DNA from: Aurantimonas sp965217685
GTDB lineage: Bacteria; Pseudomonadota; Alphaproteobacteria; Rhizobiales; Rhizobiaceae
Assembly: GCA_965217685.1 (NCBI GenBank)
Contig: CBDCIZ010000003.1
Span: forward strand, 124,001 to 188,000
Direction of reading: 5' to 3'
Length of the DNA stretch: 64,000 bases
Below the pieces are notes generated by a model that saw nothing but the letters and a program-made list of their open reading frames with translations, searched no databases and was not told the DNA's origin. The first letter of the stretch is position 1, and every line of letters begins with the position of its first letter. Positions 1-9,557 of this stretch are shown here, one piece after another. The translations under genes and the position numbers were made by a program.

Positions 1-484
1 CCTGACGTCGTCAGGAATGCCATCCTCGAAGCGGTCTGTCGCCGTCGCGACTGGTCCGACGACATGTTAACGATCGCCCCTCCCCCCGAATTGCGTTTGG
101 CGAACTCGGCCATCATCAGCAGCGGTCCGCAGACATCGGCGGAGAAAATCTCTTCATAGCGATGGACGTCGATCTCGTAGGCCGGCGTCGAATTGCCGCG
201 CATGGCGGCGTTGTCGACCAGATGATCGATCGGCCCGAAGGTCTGTTCACGTCGTCGAACAGGGCAACGACCGCGTCGGGATGACCGACATCGGCTTTCA
301 CGGCCTTTGCCGTTCCGCCCGCCTTTTCAATCACTTCGACAATTTCGTTCGCCCCATCCGGGTTGCTTCTGTGATTGACGATGGTCCTTGCGCCGCCCGT
401 AGCCAGACGGCAGGCGCTCGCCGCGCCGATCCCGCGGCCTGCCCCGGTTACAATGGCGACCCCGTTATCAAGCATCTTGTCCAT
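1..484 (-). pseudogene. Frameshifted, window-truncated SDR family oxidoreductase
   Basis: Starting at 484 on the minus strand the product reads as a short-chain dehydrogenase. It has a Rossmann glycine motif (TGAGRGIG) and an SDR-type NHRSN segment after the second strand. Near base 250 (after ALFDDV) the frame is lost. The family sequence resumes in another frame as QTFGPIDHLVDNAAMR and runs to GGGAIVNMSS, which contains the catalytic serine region, before leaving the window at base 1. The YxxxK part would lie outside the window. It follows the MarR gene on the same strand by 66 bases, so the two probably form one transcript. A sequencing indel cannot be excluded, but as given no full-length protein can be made. 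Confidence 0.72.
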
Positions 485-550
485 CGGGCACTCCTTCTCA
501 CTTTACGGAAGATCGAGCGTATCTCGTCCTCCTGGTTTGCAAGGTTTGAT

Positions 551-1042
551 TCAATGCAGGCGAGACAAGAGCCCGACCAAGGTGCGCAGTTCGCGATCAT
601 TGAGCGAGTGGAATGTTCCCCTGAGGCGACTGGCATTTTCGGCGATGAGCCGCTCGGTCATCTTCCGCGCTGCTGGAGTCAGGGAAACAAGGACTTTGCG
701 ACCGTCATGCGCGTCCGGCCTGGTCTCTAAAAGCTCCTCGTTCACGAGCGCTTCCACCAAACCCGAGATTGTTGCCCGACTGACTTTAAGTGTCTGGACA
801 AGTTCGCGCTGCGGCACCGGTTCGCGATGCGACCAAAGAACCACGAGAACCTGCAATCGTCCCAGCGTGAGAGCGTCTTCGCCGAGCCAGCGAGCCAAAC
901 CGTTTTCAACGGTTTGAGCGCCAGAGCGTAGCGCAAAGAGTGTCTCCATCGCCAGGAGGTCGGTGGCGGGCAAAAGGTCGGCATAGCGACGTCGGACATT
1001 TTCGGGGGGCACGAACGACTCTGATTTTTTTCGGTTTGTCAT
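551..1042 (-). CDS. MarR family transcriptional regulator
   Basis: The product is 163 residues, a normal MarR length. The winged helix is clear: a recognition region around SRATISGLVEALVNEELLE is followed by the wing signature (RPDAHDGRKVLVSLT). ATG at 1042 is preferred over the longer frame starting at 1168 because the extra 42 residues look like leader and the family begins near this methionine. It is divergent from the monooxygenase and EmrAB-type genes, which suggests that it represses them, and probably itself, in response to a phenolic or other small hydrophobic ligand. A partial palindrome lies 13 bases upstream of the start. The frameshifted SDR gene follows downstream. Confidence 0.85.
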   Translation of the reverse strand: MTNRKKSESFVPPENVRRRYADLLPATDLLAMETLFALRSGAQTVENGLARWLGEDALTLGRLQVLVVLWSHREPVPQRELVQTLKVSRATISGLVEALVNEELLETRPDAHDGRKVLVSLTPAARKMTERLIAENASRLRGTFHSLNDRELRTLVGLLSRLH

Positions 1043-1054
1043 GCTTGAAATTCT

Positions 1055-1068
1055 GTTAGGAACCTTAC
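1055..1068. promoter_or_regulatory. Candidate MarR operator
   Basis: The 14-base element GTTAGGAACCTTAC is an inverted repeat with one mismatched pair, 13 bases upstream of the marR start and inside the divergent promoter region of about 325 bases. MarR proteins commonly autoregulate through such short palindromes overlapping their promoter. Assignment is by position and symmetry only. Confidence 0.35.
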
Positions 1069-1367
1069 AATATGATTGACCGTTACGAATGTCGAGAGCA
1101 TGCTTTAGCATTTTCATGATGGGACCGACAGGAACGGCCCGCGCTCTCGCATATCGTGGACCTTCCATGGGTCCAATGACGCAACAGCGAAGCTTGCTTC
1201 GATACGGCTGAAGCCACCCTAGTAGTCTGCGGAAGGCCCGATGACCACCGCCTGCTTGTCGATCATGCCGAACGCGATCTGATCACCAACCCGGCCGAAC
1301 GCGAAGTTCATGCCGCAGGGACATGGCCCCAGACTGCGAAGCAAAGCTCAAGGAAGAAGGGTATCGA

Positions 1368-2954
1368 ATGATGACCGATCCTGTATTGATCGTCGGTGCC
1401 GGCCCGACCGGGCTGACCGCCGCGATGGAACTCTCCCGGATGGGTATCGACGTCCGCCTCATCGACAAGAGCCAAGGGCCCGCGACGACGTCGCGCGCCA
1501 TTGGTGTTCAGGCACGCACGCTCGAACTGTTCGAGCAGCGTGGTCTTGCCGAAGAAATGGTCAGGCTCGGCAATAAGGGTGAGGCCGGCAGCGTCTACGG
1601 TGGTGGCAAACGGGTTTTTCGTCTCGATTTCGGCCGTGTCGACAGCCGCTACGACTATCTCCTGTTCGTTTCGCAGGCCGAAACGGAGCGGATCCTGCGC
1701 AAGAAAATCCGATCGCAAGGCGTTTCCGTCGAATGGAAGGTCGAACTCGAAGGCATCTCGCAGAACGTGCTTTCGCACGACCCCTCGCCGGTCAAGGCGA
1801 TCCTGAAGCACGCCGACGGTCGGATGGAACAGATTTCGACACCTTGGCTGATCAGCGCGGAAGGCGCGCACAGCGTCGTTCGCTCCACGCTCGATCTGCA
1901 GTTCGAGGGAAAGACCCTCGACGACAACTATGCGCTCGGCGATCTCCACATCGATGGCGACCTTTCCGACAACGACTTCCACATCTTCTCGTCCGAGCAC
2001 GGCTTCATGGGCATGTTCCCTATAGGCAGCGGCCGCTTCCGCCTGATTGCAAGCAACCCCTTCTCCAAGCCCGACAAGAACACCGAGCCGTCGCTGGAGG
2101 AACTGCAGGGCATCTACGACCAGCGCTCGCACATTCCGGCGCGCTTCCATGATCTCACCTGGAGTTCCTGGTTCCGCATCAACAGCCGGATGGTTTCGCG
2201 GCTGAAGATCGGGCGACTTCTGCTCGGCGGTGACGCGGCGCACGTCCATTCGCCCGCCGGCGCTCAGGGCATGAACACCGGCATTCAGGACATGATCAAC
2301 TTGTCGTGGAAACTGGCCATGGTGATGAAGGGCCAGGCCCCGATCGATCTGTTGGAGACCTACGAGCAGGATCGCCTGCCGGTGATGCACGACGTTCTGT
2401 TCAAGACCGAGAACCTGACAGACGTCATCGGCTCGGAAAATCATCTTGTCCGCAATCTGTTCAATCATCTCGGTCCGTGGATCGGGAGCGCCGGGTTCGT
2501 TCAGGACAACTCGACGGCACGCATGAGCCAGGTCGCGCTCGATTATCGGGAAAGCCCGCTTTCGGAAGACCATGGCCATGGCGGCTCGCTCAAGGCCGGA
2601 GACAGGGTTCCCGACATGCCGGTCCTGCATCGCACGGAAACCGGCTGGAAAACGGCGCGTCTGTTCGCGCTATTGAACCCCTCCCATTACACGCTGCTCG
2701 TCGCAGGTCCGCCGTCAGACACGGCGCCAGAGGGGCTTCACAGCTCTGTCCCGGAGGAGCGTTTCGTGGAGATCGCGCCGAGCGGTGACGACGACCAACA
2801 GGCCACGTTCGAGGACATCTTCGGAAAGGCCATGAAGGCCATCCTCGTGAGACCCGACGGCTACGCCGGTCTGACGAGCCCCGGAGCGTCTGCCGCTTCA
2901 AGGGTTGCCGAATACCGCGGCAAGTGGGCGAGCGCACCGGAGGCACACGCCTGA
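1368..2954 (+). CDS. FAD-dependent aromatic monooxygenase (PheA/MhpA type)
   Basis: This 528-residue flavoprotein hydroxylase would use NAD(P)H, FAD and O2 to hydroxylate an aromatic or polyketide-like ring in the cytosol. The N-terminus has the dinucleotide-binding GAGPTGLTAAMELSR. The ribityl-binding GD motif appears as LLLGGDAAHVHSPAGAQG, followed by MNTGIQDMINLSWKL. The last 150 residues fit the thioredoxin-like C-terminal domain of phenol and pentachlorophenol hydroxylases. ATG 1368 (or the adjacent ATG 1371) follows AGGAAGAAGG at 1351-1360; the longer frame from 1323 would bury this ribosome site. It heads an operon with an isochorismatase-like gene and an export pair and is divergent from marR. 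The substrate is unknown. Confidence 0.85.
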   Translation: MMTDPVLIVGAGPTGLTAAMELSRMGIDVRLIDKSQGPATTSRAIGVQARTLELFEQRGLAEEMVRLGNKGEAGSVYGGGKRVFRLDFGRVDSRYDYLLFVSQAETERILRKKIRSQGVSVEWKVELEGISQNVLSHDPSPVKAILKHADGRMEQISTPWLISAEGAHSVVRSTLDLQFEGKTLDDNYALGDLHIDGDLSDNDFHIFSSEHGFMGMFPIGSGRFRLIASNPFSKPDKNTEPSLEELQGIYDQRSHIPARFHDLTWSSWFRINSRMVSRLKIGRLLLGGDAAHVHSPAGAQGMNTGIQDMINLSWKLAMVMKGQAPIDLLETYEQDRLPVMHDVLFKTENLTDVIGSENHLVRNLFNHLGPWIGSAGFVQDNSTARMSQVALDYRESPLSEDHGHGGSLKAGDRVPDMPVLHRTETGWKTARLFALLNPSHYTLLVAGPPSDTAPEGLHSSVPEERFVEIAPSGDDDQQATFEDIFGKAMKAILVRPDGYAGLTSPGASAASRVAEYRGKWASAPEAHA

Positions 2955-2994
2955 CCCGGTCGCCGCCCCCCCCCAAAAACACAGGAAAATTTTC

Positions 2995-3558
2995 ATGATT
3001 GACCCAGACACCGTCCAGATCCTGTTCGCCGATCTGCAGCCTGAGATCGTCGCACGCAGTGCGACCAACCCGCCCGAAGCCCTCACGCGGTCCGCCGTGG
3101 TTCTGGCAAAGGTCGGAAATCTCCTGAAGCTCCCGACGATGCACAGCGTGGTGCCGGAAGGGGACCAGGAGCCGGAGATCCTGCCGGAGCTTGCGGCGGA
3201 AACCAAGGGCTCGCCGTCCTTTCCGCGCATTTCGGCAAGCCCGTTCCTCGATGAGGCGAACCGCAAGGCGCTGGACGAAAACGGTCGGCGCACGCTCGTC
3301 ATCGCCGGGTTTGCGACCGAAGTCGTCGTGCTGCACGCCGCACGCGCAGCGCTGGAGCAAGACTATGCCGTCCACGTGCCGGTCGACGCCTGCGGCGGCA
3401 TTTCCGCGCGCACCGAGGACGCCGCTTTCCGTCAGATCGAGGCCGCCGGCGGCGTCACGACGTCAGTTGTGACCCTAGTCACCGCGCTTGCGCCTGACGC
3501 GGCCACGGAACCCGGTCGCTCGGCGTTCGCACTGCTGCAGACATTGCGCCTCGCCTGA
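2995..3558 (+). CDS. Isochorismatase-like protein with altered active site
   Basis: The 187-residue protein follows the cysteine-hydrolase fold of YcaC and isochorismatase: a first strand with ILFADLQPEI (Asp13), then LVIAGFATEVVVLHAA and VPVDACGGISARTEDAAF. In the family the triad is Asp, Lys and Cys, with the cysteine in a TEVCV-like motif. Here that position is Val111 (TEVVV), and the lysine position appears to be Arg78. The usual covalent chemistry may therefore be absent. ATG 2995 follows AGGAAAA at about 2983; an in-frame upstream start would overlap the monooxygenase. Located 40 bases after the monooxygenase gene, it may act on its product or be a non-catalytic partner. Confidence 0.78.
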   Translation: MIDPDTVQILFADLQPEIVARSATNPPEALTRSAVVLAKVGNLLKLPTMHSVVPEGDQEPEILPELAAETKGSPSFPRISASPFLDEANRKALDENGRRTLVIAGFATEVVVLHAARAALEQDYAVHVPVDACGGISARTEDAAFRQIEAAGGVTTSVVTLVTALAPDAATEPGRSAFALLQTLRLA

Positions 3559-3603
3559 CTAGCGCTGCGGTGGGCACCCCCTCGAATAGGAAACGGATCG
3601 ATT

Positions 3604-4755
3604 ATGGACAATCAATCGAAATCTCCAAAGAGCGAAGATCCTGACACCAAGGGTTCGACCGCAGACGAAACTCAAGACAGCCAAGCCGCGAAAGGCGCGA
3701 CGGACGCCGCGCCGAAAAAGACATCACGCAAGCGCCGTTGGACGATCATCATCGTCCTCCTGCTTCTGGTGATCGGCATCGCCGGTGGCGTCGCCTACTA
3801 TCTCTATTCGAGCCAGTACGTGACCACCGACGATGCCTTCATCGACGGCGAAATCGTCCGGGTGGCGCCCCAGGAGTCCGGCAAGCTCGTCGAGATCGCC
3901 GCGAAGGAAAACGCCCGTGTCAAAACTGGCGATCTCCTCGTCAAGATCGACCCCTCCGGCCCGACCGCCGAGTTGCAGCTGAGAAAGGCCCAACTCGATC
4001 AAGCGATCGCCCAGGTCGAACAGGCCAAAGCGCAGATCAGCCAGGCCGAAGCGCAGGTCGAACAGGCCCAAAGCACCTATAACGGCAACGTCGTGACGGC
4101 GAAGAACCTCAGAACCCAGGCCGATCGCTATCAGGAGCTGTTCAAGAAGTCCGGCACCCAGGCGATTACGCAACAAGCGATCGACGATGCAACCTCGCAG
4201 GCGGATCAGGCACAGGCGACTGCCGACGCGTCGAAAACGCAGATCGACAACATGAAAGCCGGTGTGACGGCGGCCAAGGCGATGCTCACGGCCGCTGACG
4301 CGCAGGTCGAAGCGTCGAAGGCCCAGGTGGCGACGGCTCAGGTCAGCGTCGATCGCCTCACCATCTCGGCGTCGATCGACGGCCAGGTCGTGCAGAAGAA
4401 CGTCAATCTCGGCAGTTTCGTCCAGCCGGGGACCGAGATGATGGCGATCGTCCCGAACGATCTCTACGTGACCGCGAACTACAAGGAGACCCAGTTGTCC
4501 GGCATCAAGGTCGGCGCCAAGGTCGATCTCGCCATCGATGCGTTTCCGGACGTGGCCTTCAAGGGAACCGTTCGTTCGATCCAGAGCGGTGCCGGCCAGG
4601 CTTTCCAGCTTTTGCCGCCGCAGAACGCCACCGGCAACTACGTCAAGGTCGTACAACGCGTTCCCGTCCGCATCTCGATCGACAGCCCCTCGGTTCTCGA
4701 CTATCCGATCGGTCCGGGAATGTCCGTCGTTCCGTCCATCCATGTGGAGGACTGA
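3604..4755 (+). CDS. HlyD/EmrA family membrane fusion protein
   Basis: The 383-residue protein has a charged cytosolic N-terminus, a single membrane anchor (IIIVLLLLVIGIAGGVAYYL, about residues 43-65), a lipoyl-like hairpin half, then a long alanine- and glutamine-rich coiled coil with repeated QVEQAK-type heptads (about 125-250). A beta-barrel part includes VNLGSFVQPGTEMMAIVP. This is the EmrA layout, in which the periplasmic adaptor links an MFS pump to an outer-membrane channel. It is followed after 5 bases by the MFS partner, whose ribosome site overlaps its stop codon. No TolC-like gene is nearby. Substrates are probably aromatic or hydrophobic toxins, given the marR and monooxygenase context. 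Confidence 0.88.
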   Translation: MDNQSKSPKSEDPDTKGSTADETQDSQAAKGATDAAPKKTSRKRRWTIIIVLLLLVIGIAGGVAYYLYSSQYVTTDDAFIDGEIVRVAPQESGKLVEIAAKENARVKTGDLLVKIDPSGPTAELQLRKAQLDQAIAQVEQAKAQISQAEAQVEQAQSTYNGNVVTAKNLRTQADRYQELFKKSGTQAITQQAIDDATSQADQAQATADASKTQIDNMKAGVTAAKAMLTAADAQVEASKAQVATAQVSVDRLTISASIDGQVVQKNVNLGSFVQPGTEMMAIVPNDLYVTANYKETQLSGIKVGAKVDLAIDAFPDVAFKGTVRSIQSGAGQAFQLLPPQNATGNYVKVVQRVPVRISIDSPSVLDYPIGPGMSVVPSIHVED

Positions 4756-4760
4756 TCGCC

Positions 4761-6383
4761 ATGTCCAGCATCACCGCAGATAGCGACGGGATCGACGTCA
4801 AGCAAACTTCGAACGCTGACCCGGATCTGCCGCGTTCCGGCGCCGGACCGGGCGGTCCCTGGTTGATGACGGCCGTGATCTCGGTCGCGACCTTCATGGA
4901 AGTGCTCGACACCTCGATCGCAAACGTCGCCATCGATCATATTTCCGGCAATCTCGGCGTCTCGACCGACCAGGGCACCTGGATCGTTACGTCGTATCTG
5001 GTGGCGAACGCCATCATCATTCCGATTTCCGGTTTTCTGTCGAAGGCGATCGGACGCAAGACCTACTTCCTGATCTCGATCGCGCTCTTCACGCTGTCCT
5101 CGCTTGCCTGCGCGCTTTCGACCAATCTTGGCATGCTCATCCTCGCCCGCGTTTTTCAGGGGATCGGCGGCGGAGGCCTGGCGCCAGTCGAGCAATCGAT
5201 GATCGCGGACAGCTTCAAGCCCGAAAAACGCGGTCAGGCCTTCGCCGCCTTCGGCCTTGTCGTGGTGGTGGCCCCCATCATCGGCCCGACGATCGGTGGG
5301 TACATCACCGATGTCATCTCCTGGCACTGGATCTTTCTGATCAACGTACCGGTCGGGATCATGGCGATTTTCGCGACGATGGCCGTAGCCAGGGAACCGG
5401 ACGCCCTCGTCGAGGAAACGCGGAAGATGCGAAAGGACGGCATCCGGTTCGATTGGGTTGGATTTACCCTTCTCACCATCGGGCTTGCAGGCCTTCTGAT
5501 CACCCTCGACCGCGGTCAGACGGAAGGATGGTTCGGAAGCTCCTTCATCATTACCACAACAGTCGCGGCCGTCGTCGGCCTCGTCGGTATGGTCGCCTGG
5601 GAGATCAACCATCCTGATCCGATCGTGCCGCTGCCGCTGCTAGCCAACCGCAACTTCGCGATCTGCGCGCTGCTGATGGCAATGCTCGGCGTTCTGGTGT
5701 TCGGCACGATCCAGATCATTCCGCAGATGCTGCAGCAGGTGTTCGGCTACACCGCCTACGACGCAGGTCTGGCGCTGACCTATGGTGGCTTCATCGCCAT
5801 CATCGGCATGCCCATTGCCGGGGCTCTGACGGGAAAGATCGACACGCGGTTTCTGCTGTTTCCGGCCTTCGCGGTGCAGGCGGTTTCGTTCTGGTATTTC
5901 AGCAGCTTCAGCATCCAGAGCACCTTTGGCGACGCCGCCTGGGGCCGGTTCTTCACGTCTGTCGGTCTGCCGTTCCTGTTCATTCCGATTTCGACCGTTG
6001 CCTATGTCGGCCTGAAGCCTGGCGAATCCGACAAGGCCTCGGCCATGCTGAACTTCTTCCGCAACCTCGGCGGTGCGTTCGGCATCTCCCTCGCGCAGAC
6101 GCTGCTCGTACGGCGCGAGCAGTTCCACCAGGACCGGATGACCGAAACACTGAGCGGGCTGAACCCCGTGTTCAGCCAAGATCTGTCGAAGATGACGACG
6201 CTCTACGGCGGCGACCAGCAAAGCGCCTACGCTGCCATCTACAGGCAGGTTCAGGAGCAAGCCGCTATGATGTCCTACGTCGAAGTCTTCGACGTTCTGA
6301 TGTGGTGCGTCATCGCGGTCCTGCCGCTGATCATCATTTTGAAACCGGCCAAGGGTCCTTCCGAAGGGCCGCCCGCGCACTAG
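4761..6383 (+). CDS. DHA2 family MFS drug exporter, EmrB-like
   Basis: The 540-residue, 14-helix major facilitator of the DHA2 (EmrB/QacA) group begins with a short polar N-terminus and a first helix containing FMEVLDTSIANVAI, the family's signature. The motif GFLSKAIGRKTYF matches the loop 2-3 signature, and QGIGGGGLAPVEQSMIAD is typical of helix 4-5. It would use the proton gradient to export toxic organics through the adjoining adaptor. ATG 4761 sits 10 bases after GGAGG at 4746-4750, which overlaps the end of the adaptor gene, so translation is coupled. The GH15 gene follows after about 100 bases and may be cotranscribed without a functional link. Confidence 0.9.
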   Translation: MSSITADSDGIDVKQTSNADPDLPRSGAGPGGPWLMTAVISVATFMEVLDTSIANVAIDHISGNLGVSTDQGTWIVTSYLVANAIIIPISGFLSKAIGRKTYFLISIALFTLSSLACALSTNLGMLILARVFQGIGGGGLAPVEQSMIADSFKPEKRGQAFAAFGLVVVVAPIIGPTIGGYITDVISWHWIFLINVPVGIMAIFATMAVAREPDALVEETRKMRKDGIRFDWVGFTLLTIGLAGLLITLDRGQTEGWFGSSFIITTTVAAVVGLVGMVAWEINHPDPIVPLPLLANRNFAICALLMAMLGVLVFGTIQIIPQMLQQVFGYTAYDAGLALTYGGFIAIIGMPIAGALTGKIDTRFLLFPAFAVQAVSFWYFSSFSIQSTFGDAAWGRFFTSVGLPFLFIPISTVAYVGLKPGESDKASAMLNFFRNLGGAFGISLAQTLLVRREQFHQDRMTETLSGLNPVFSQDLSKMTTLYGGDQQSAYAAIYRQVQEQAAMMSYVEVFDVLMWCVIAVLPLIIILKPAKGPSEGPPAH

Positions 6384-6480
6384 CCGCGCACGCAGACTTC
6401 CCGGCTTGAAACGAACCGGTTCACCGGTGGACCAGTTCCTCGAAACGACCGCCCAAAACAGCAGCTCGAACGGAATTCCT

Positions 6481-8292
6481 ATGAAACGTCGGATTGAAGA
6501 CTATGCGTTGATCGGCGACTGCCATACCGCCGGGCTCGTCTCGAAGACGGGCTCCATCGACTGGCTCTGCCTGCCGCGCTTCGACTCGCCGGCCGTATTC
6601 GCCGCATTGGTCGGAAACGAGGACAATGGCTATTGGCGCATTTCGCCGACCTCGCAGGATTGCACCACGACCCGAAAATATCGGGATGGCACGCTGGTCC
6701 TCGAGACCAGTTTCAAGACCGAAACCGGCACAGCGACGGTCATCGATTTTATGCCGACCGGTGGGAGTGGACGTCATCTGACCCGAATTATCGTCGGCCA
6801 GGAGGGAGAGGTCAAATTCGACCTCGATCTGACGTTCCGGTTCGACTACGGCCGCTCCATACCCTGGGTCGAAAAACGCGATGCTTCGACCATCACGGCG
6901 ACCGCGGGGCCGGATCTTCTCGTCCTTCGGTCGGGCGTCGATCTGCATGGCCAAGACATGCGGACCAGAGGCCGGTTTGTCGTCAAAGCCGGCGATCGGC
7001 AGGTCTTCAGCCTGACGCATCAGGCCTCCCATCTTCCGGTGGAAGCCGCGAAGGACGACGAAGTGCTTCTGGGCGAGACGGAAGACTTCTGGACGGATTT
7101 TTCGTCGCGGTGCCCGGACCTCGGCGAATGGACAGACGACGTCAAGCGCTCGTTGATCACCCTGAAGGCGCTCACCTATCAGCCGACCGGTGGCATCGTC
7201 GCCGCTGCGACGACATCGCTTCCCGAGCGGATCGGTGGCGAGCGAAACTGGGATTATCGCTACTGCTGGCTGCGCGATTCCAGCCTGACCCTGATGGCCT
7301 TCATGGAGCTCGGCTTCTACGAGGAGGCCGCGGCGTGGCGCGACTGGTTAATGCGGGCGGTCGCCGGCGATCCCGCCCAGACGCAGATCATGTATGGCGT
7401 GGCGGGCGAGCGGCAGCTGGTGGAGTGGGAGGTGCCTTGGCTCGAGGGCTTCGAAGGGTCCAAACCAGTCCGTGTCGGCAACGCCGCCTCCGATCAGTTT
7501 CAACTCGACGTCTATGGCGAGGTCGCCGAAGTCCTTTTCCTCGCGGCACAGGGCGGGTTAAGTCCTCATCCTCGTCAGATGGCCCTTTCGCGTGCCATCA
7601 CGGATTATCTGGAAAAGGTCTGGCGCGAGCCCGACGACGGAATTTGGGAGGTCCGAGGAGGACGCCAGCAGTTCGTCCACAGCAAGATCATGGCCTGGGT
7701 GGCCTTCGACCGGGCCGCGAAACGCGACGAAGCGAACGGCGAAGAGGACCAATCAGCGCGATATCGAAAGATCGCGGACGAGATTCATGCCGAGGTCTGC
7801 TCGAACGGATACGACGAGACGCTCGACAGCTTCGTGCAATTCTACAGCTCGAAAGCCGTCGATGCCAGTCTTCTGCTGATCCCGCTTGTCGGGTTCCTGC
7901 CTGCGAAAGACCCGCGGGTCGTCGGCACCGTTCGCGCGATCGAGACGCGACTGCTCCACGACGGGCTGGCCCGTCGCTACGACAACGGCGAATCCGATGA
8001 CGGCCTTTCGGCAGGTGCGGAGGGCACGTTCCTGATCTGCTCCTTCATGCTGGCCGACGTCTACGCGATGCTTGGACGTCGCAACGACGCGATCACACTG
8101 TTCGAACGCCTTCGCAGTCTTCAGAACGACGTCGGCCTGATGGCCGAGGAATACGACCCGGCCTCTCGAAGAATGCTCGGAAATTTCCCGCAGGCCTTCA
8201 GCCATGTCGGCTTCATTTTGTCCGCACTGAACCTCTCACGGTCGGGCGGTCCGGCCAGGGAGCAGGTCGACAACAACGCCATCCTCGCCTGA
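6481..8292 (+). CDS. Glycoside hydrolase family 15 protein (glucoamylase/trehalase type)
   Basis: The 603-residue protein has the N-terminal beta-sandwich typical of bacterial GH15 (from IEDYALIGDCHTAGLVS and SIDWLCLPRFDSPAVFAAL), then an (alpha/alpha)6 barrel with RNWDYRYCWLRDSSLTLMAF. The catalytic-acid region reads PWLEGFEGSKPVRVGNAA, and the second glutamate lies in AEEYDPASRRMLGNFPQAFSH. Family members hydrolyse alpha-glucosides or trehalose with inversion; no signal peptide is visible, so the protein is probably cytosolic. ATG 6481 is preferred over an in-frame start at 6406, which would add 25 residues unlike the family. Trehalose or storage glucan turnover is likely, but the exact substrate cannot be read from sequence. 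Confidence 0.87.
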   Translation: MKRRIEDYALIGDCHTAGLVSKTGSIDWLCLPRFDSPAVFAALVGNEDNGYWRISPTSQDCTTTRKYRDGTLVLETSFKTETGTATVIDFMPTGGSGRHLTRIIVGQEGEVKFDLDLTFRFDYGRSIPWVEKRDASTITATAGPDLLVLRSGVDLHGQDMRTRGRFVVKAGDRQVFSLTHQASHLPVEAAKDDEVLLGETEDFWTDFSSRCPDLGEWTDDVKRSLITLKALTYQPTGGIVAAATTSLPERIGGERNWDYRYCWLRDSSLTLMAFMELGFYEEAAAWRDWLMRAVAGDPAQTQIMYGVAGERQLVEWEVPWLEGFEGSKPVRVGNAASDQFQLDVYGEVAEVLFLAAQGGLSPHPRQMALSRAITDYLEKVWREPDDGIWEVRGGRQQFVHSKIMAWVAFDRAAKRDEANGEEDQSARYRKIADEIHAEVCSNGYDETLDSFVQFYSSKAVDASLLLIPLVGFLPAKDPRVVGTVRAIETRLLHDGLARRYDNGESDDGLSAGAEGTFLICSFMLADVYAMLGRRNDAITLFERLRSLQNDVGLMAEEYDPASRRMLGNFPQAFSHVGFILSALNLSRSGGPAREQVDNNAILA

Positions 8293-9045
8293 CGACCTTC
8301 AGCCCCATCGCCCACTTCAAAATGAACGAGATGATCACGCCGGCCAACGTCGACGACGGCAAGATGCCGGCGGCGGTGCTGCCGGAGAACGCCGGCAAGG
8401 TCGGAGCTTGTCCTCGGGCCGAGTAATTGGCGTCGATGATGCGTCCATCTGCCGGATCGACTCTGCCCCAAAAGCTTGGAGCCTGAACGGAAAGTCCCCA
8501 GCGGAGGATTGGCGAGAGATTTTTGTGACATCCGCGAAGCGCCGAACGCAGTCGATGCCAACGGCATCGGCGAGGCTTGGCAACGAAGTGGTGGCCGAGA
8601 AGCATCGCCAAGCCGACCCGTGGGACTTTTCGATCAGGCGCTCAGGCCTTTAGAAAAGGAAAGAACGCGACCTTCCTCTGGTGTGGCAACGATTGACTGC
8701 GCCATTTCCGATATCGTCCTTCACGGTCTTGATGGTCTTGGCCGACTTCAGTGTTCCGGCAATCCGCAGAATGCGAACAATTCTCGATCGAATGGGACGG
8801 ATCAATGCTCAAAGACGGGTTGCGGCTTTTGCTATTCGCGTCGGGGTTACACACAGGCAGAGGCGACATGCACTCCATCGGCAGGCCTCCAGACACCAGC
8901 CAAGATGGCCTTGCACCGAACAAGAAGCGAAACCGGCGAGATCTGAGTGAGAGAAAGCACGCAAGAACCTTGCCTGCCAGGCTTCGATCGGCTAGGGAAA
9001 CGTCAAGGTGTGGACTTGGCGCGCCCCTCGCCCGCAAAGGGCATC
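8293..9045. other. Gene-poor stretch before tRNA-Arg
   Basis: No convincing gene is visible in these roughly 750 bases. The first 130 bases keep strongly G/C-ending codons. One plus-strand frame reads HFKMNEMITPANVDDGK before a stop at 8426, and the opposing frame gives the hydrophobic STLAGVIISFILKWAMGL. Either could be a remnant of a deleted gene, but I recognise neither. The rest lacks coding signature. Confidence 0.4.
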
Positions 9046-9122
<77 letters not shown>

Positions 9123-9194
9123 ATTTATCCATGAGCAGTGTTTTTTAAGCGGCATCCGCACAAGCTTCGAGTTTAAGGCGGAACACAGTCGCGA

Positions 9195-9404
9195 TCAAGT
9201 CCGAGAGCCGTTTCGGAAATCTGCGAACAGCTCAAGGATCTCGACCGGAACGGCAATTGCACCCTCGCCAAGATTCAAGAACACGATGCAGAAGATGGGT
9301 TCGTCGGATGGGGCTAGAAGCCTGATGAAGGGCAGACCCCGGTGCCAGGAACGCAAGAGCTTTTCGGACGTCTGACGCAAGCGTGGATCGATGCCGGGGC
9401 GCAT
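9195..9404 (-). CDS. Possible small hypothetical protein or gene remnant
   Basis: A 69-residue frame reads plausibly as protein, with the central part LPFIRLLAPSDEPIFCIVFL followed by a hydrophobic and acidic segment GAIAVPVEILELFADF. Codon third positions are only moderately G/C rich, less so than in neighbouring genes, and I see no strong ribosome site at 9404. I do not recognise a family. It lies between the tRNA-Arg gene and a LysR gene, a region that otherwise looks decayed, so it may be the tail of a lost gene. Confidence 0.3.
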   Translation of the reverse strand: MRPGIDPRLRQTSEKLLRSWHRGLPFIRLLAPSDEPIFCIVFLNLGEGAIAVPVEILELFADFRNGSRT

Positions 9405-9557
9405 TGCCCATCATAGCTTTGATTGCAATATGAGGTGGCAAGAGAGTGAAGGGGTTTACCCAGACCACTTCCTGATCCTCTGCGGTACAGGTCCGATGGT
9501 CCGCTGTAGCTCCCGACATAAGTTATCTGATGAGCCTGATGGAACCATCCCGCCAGT

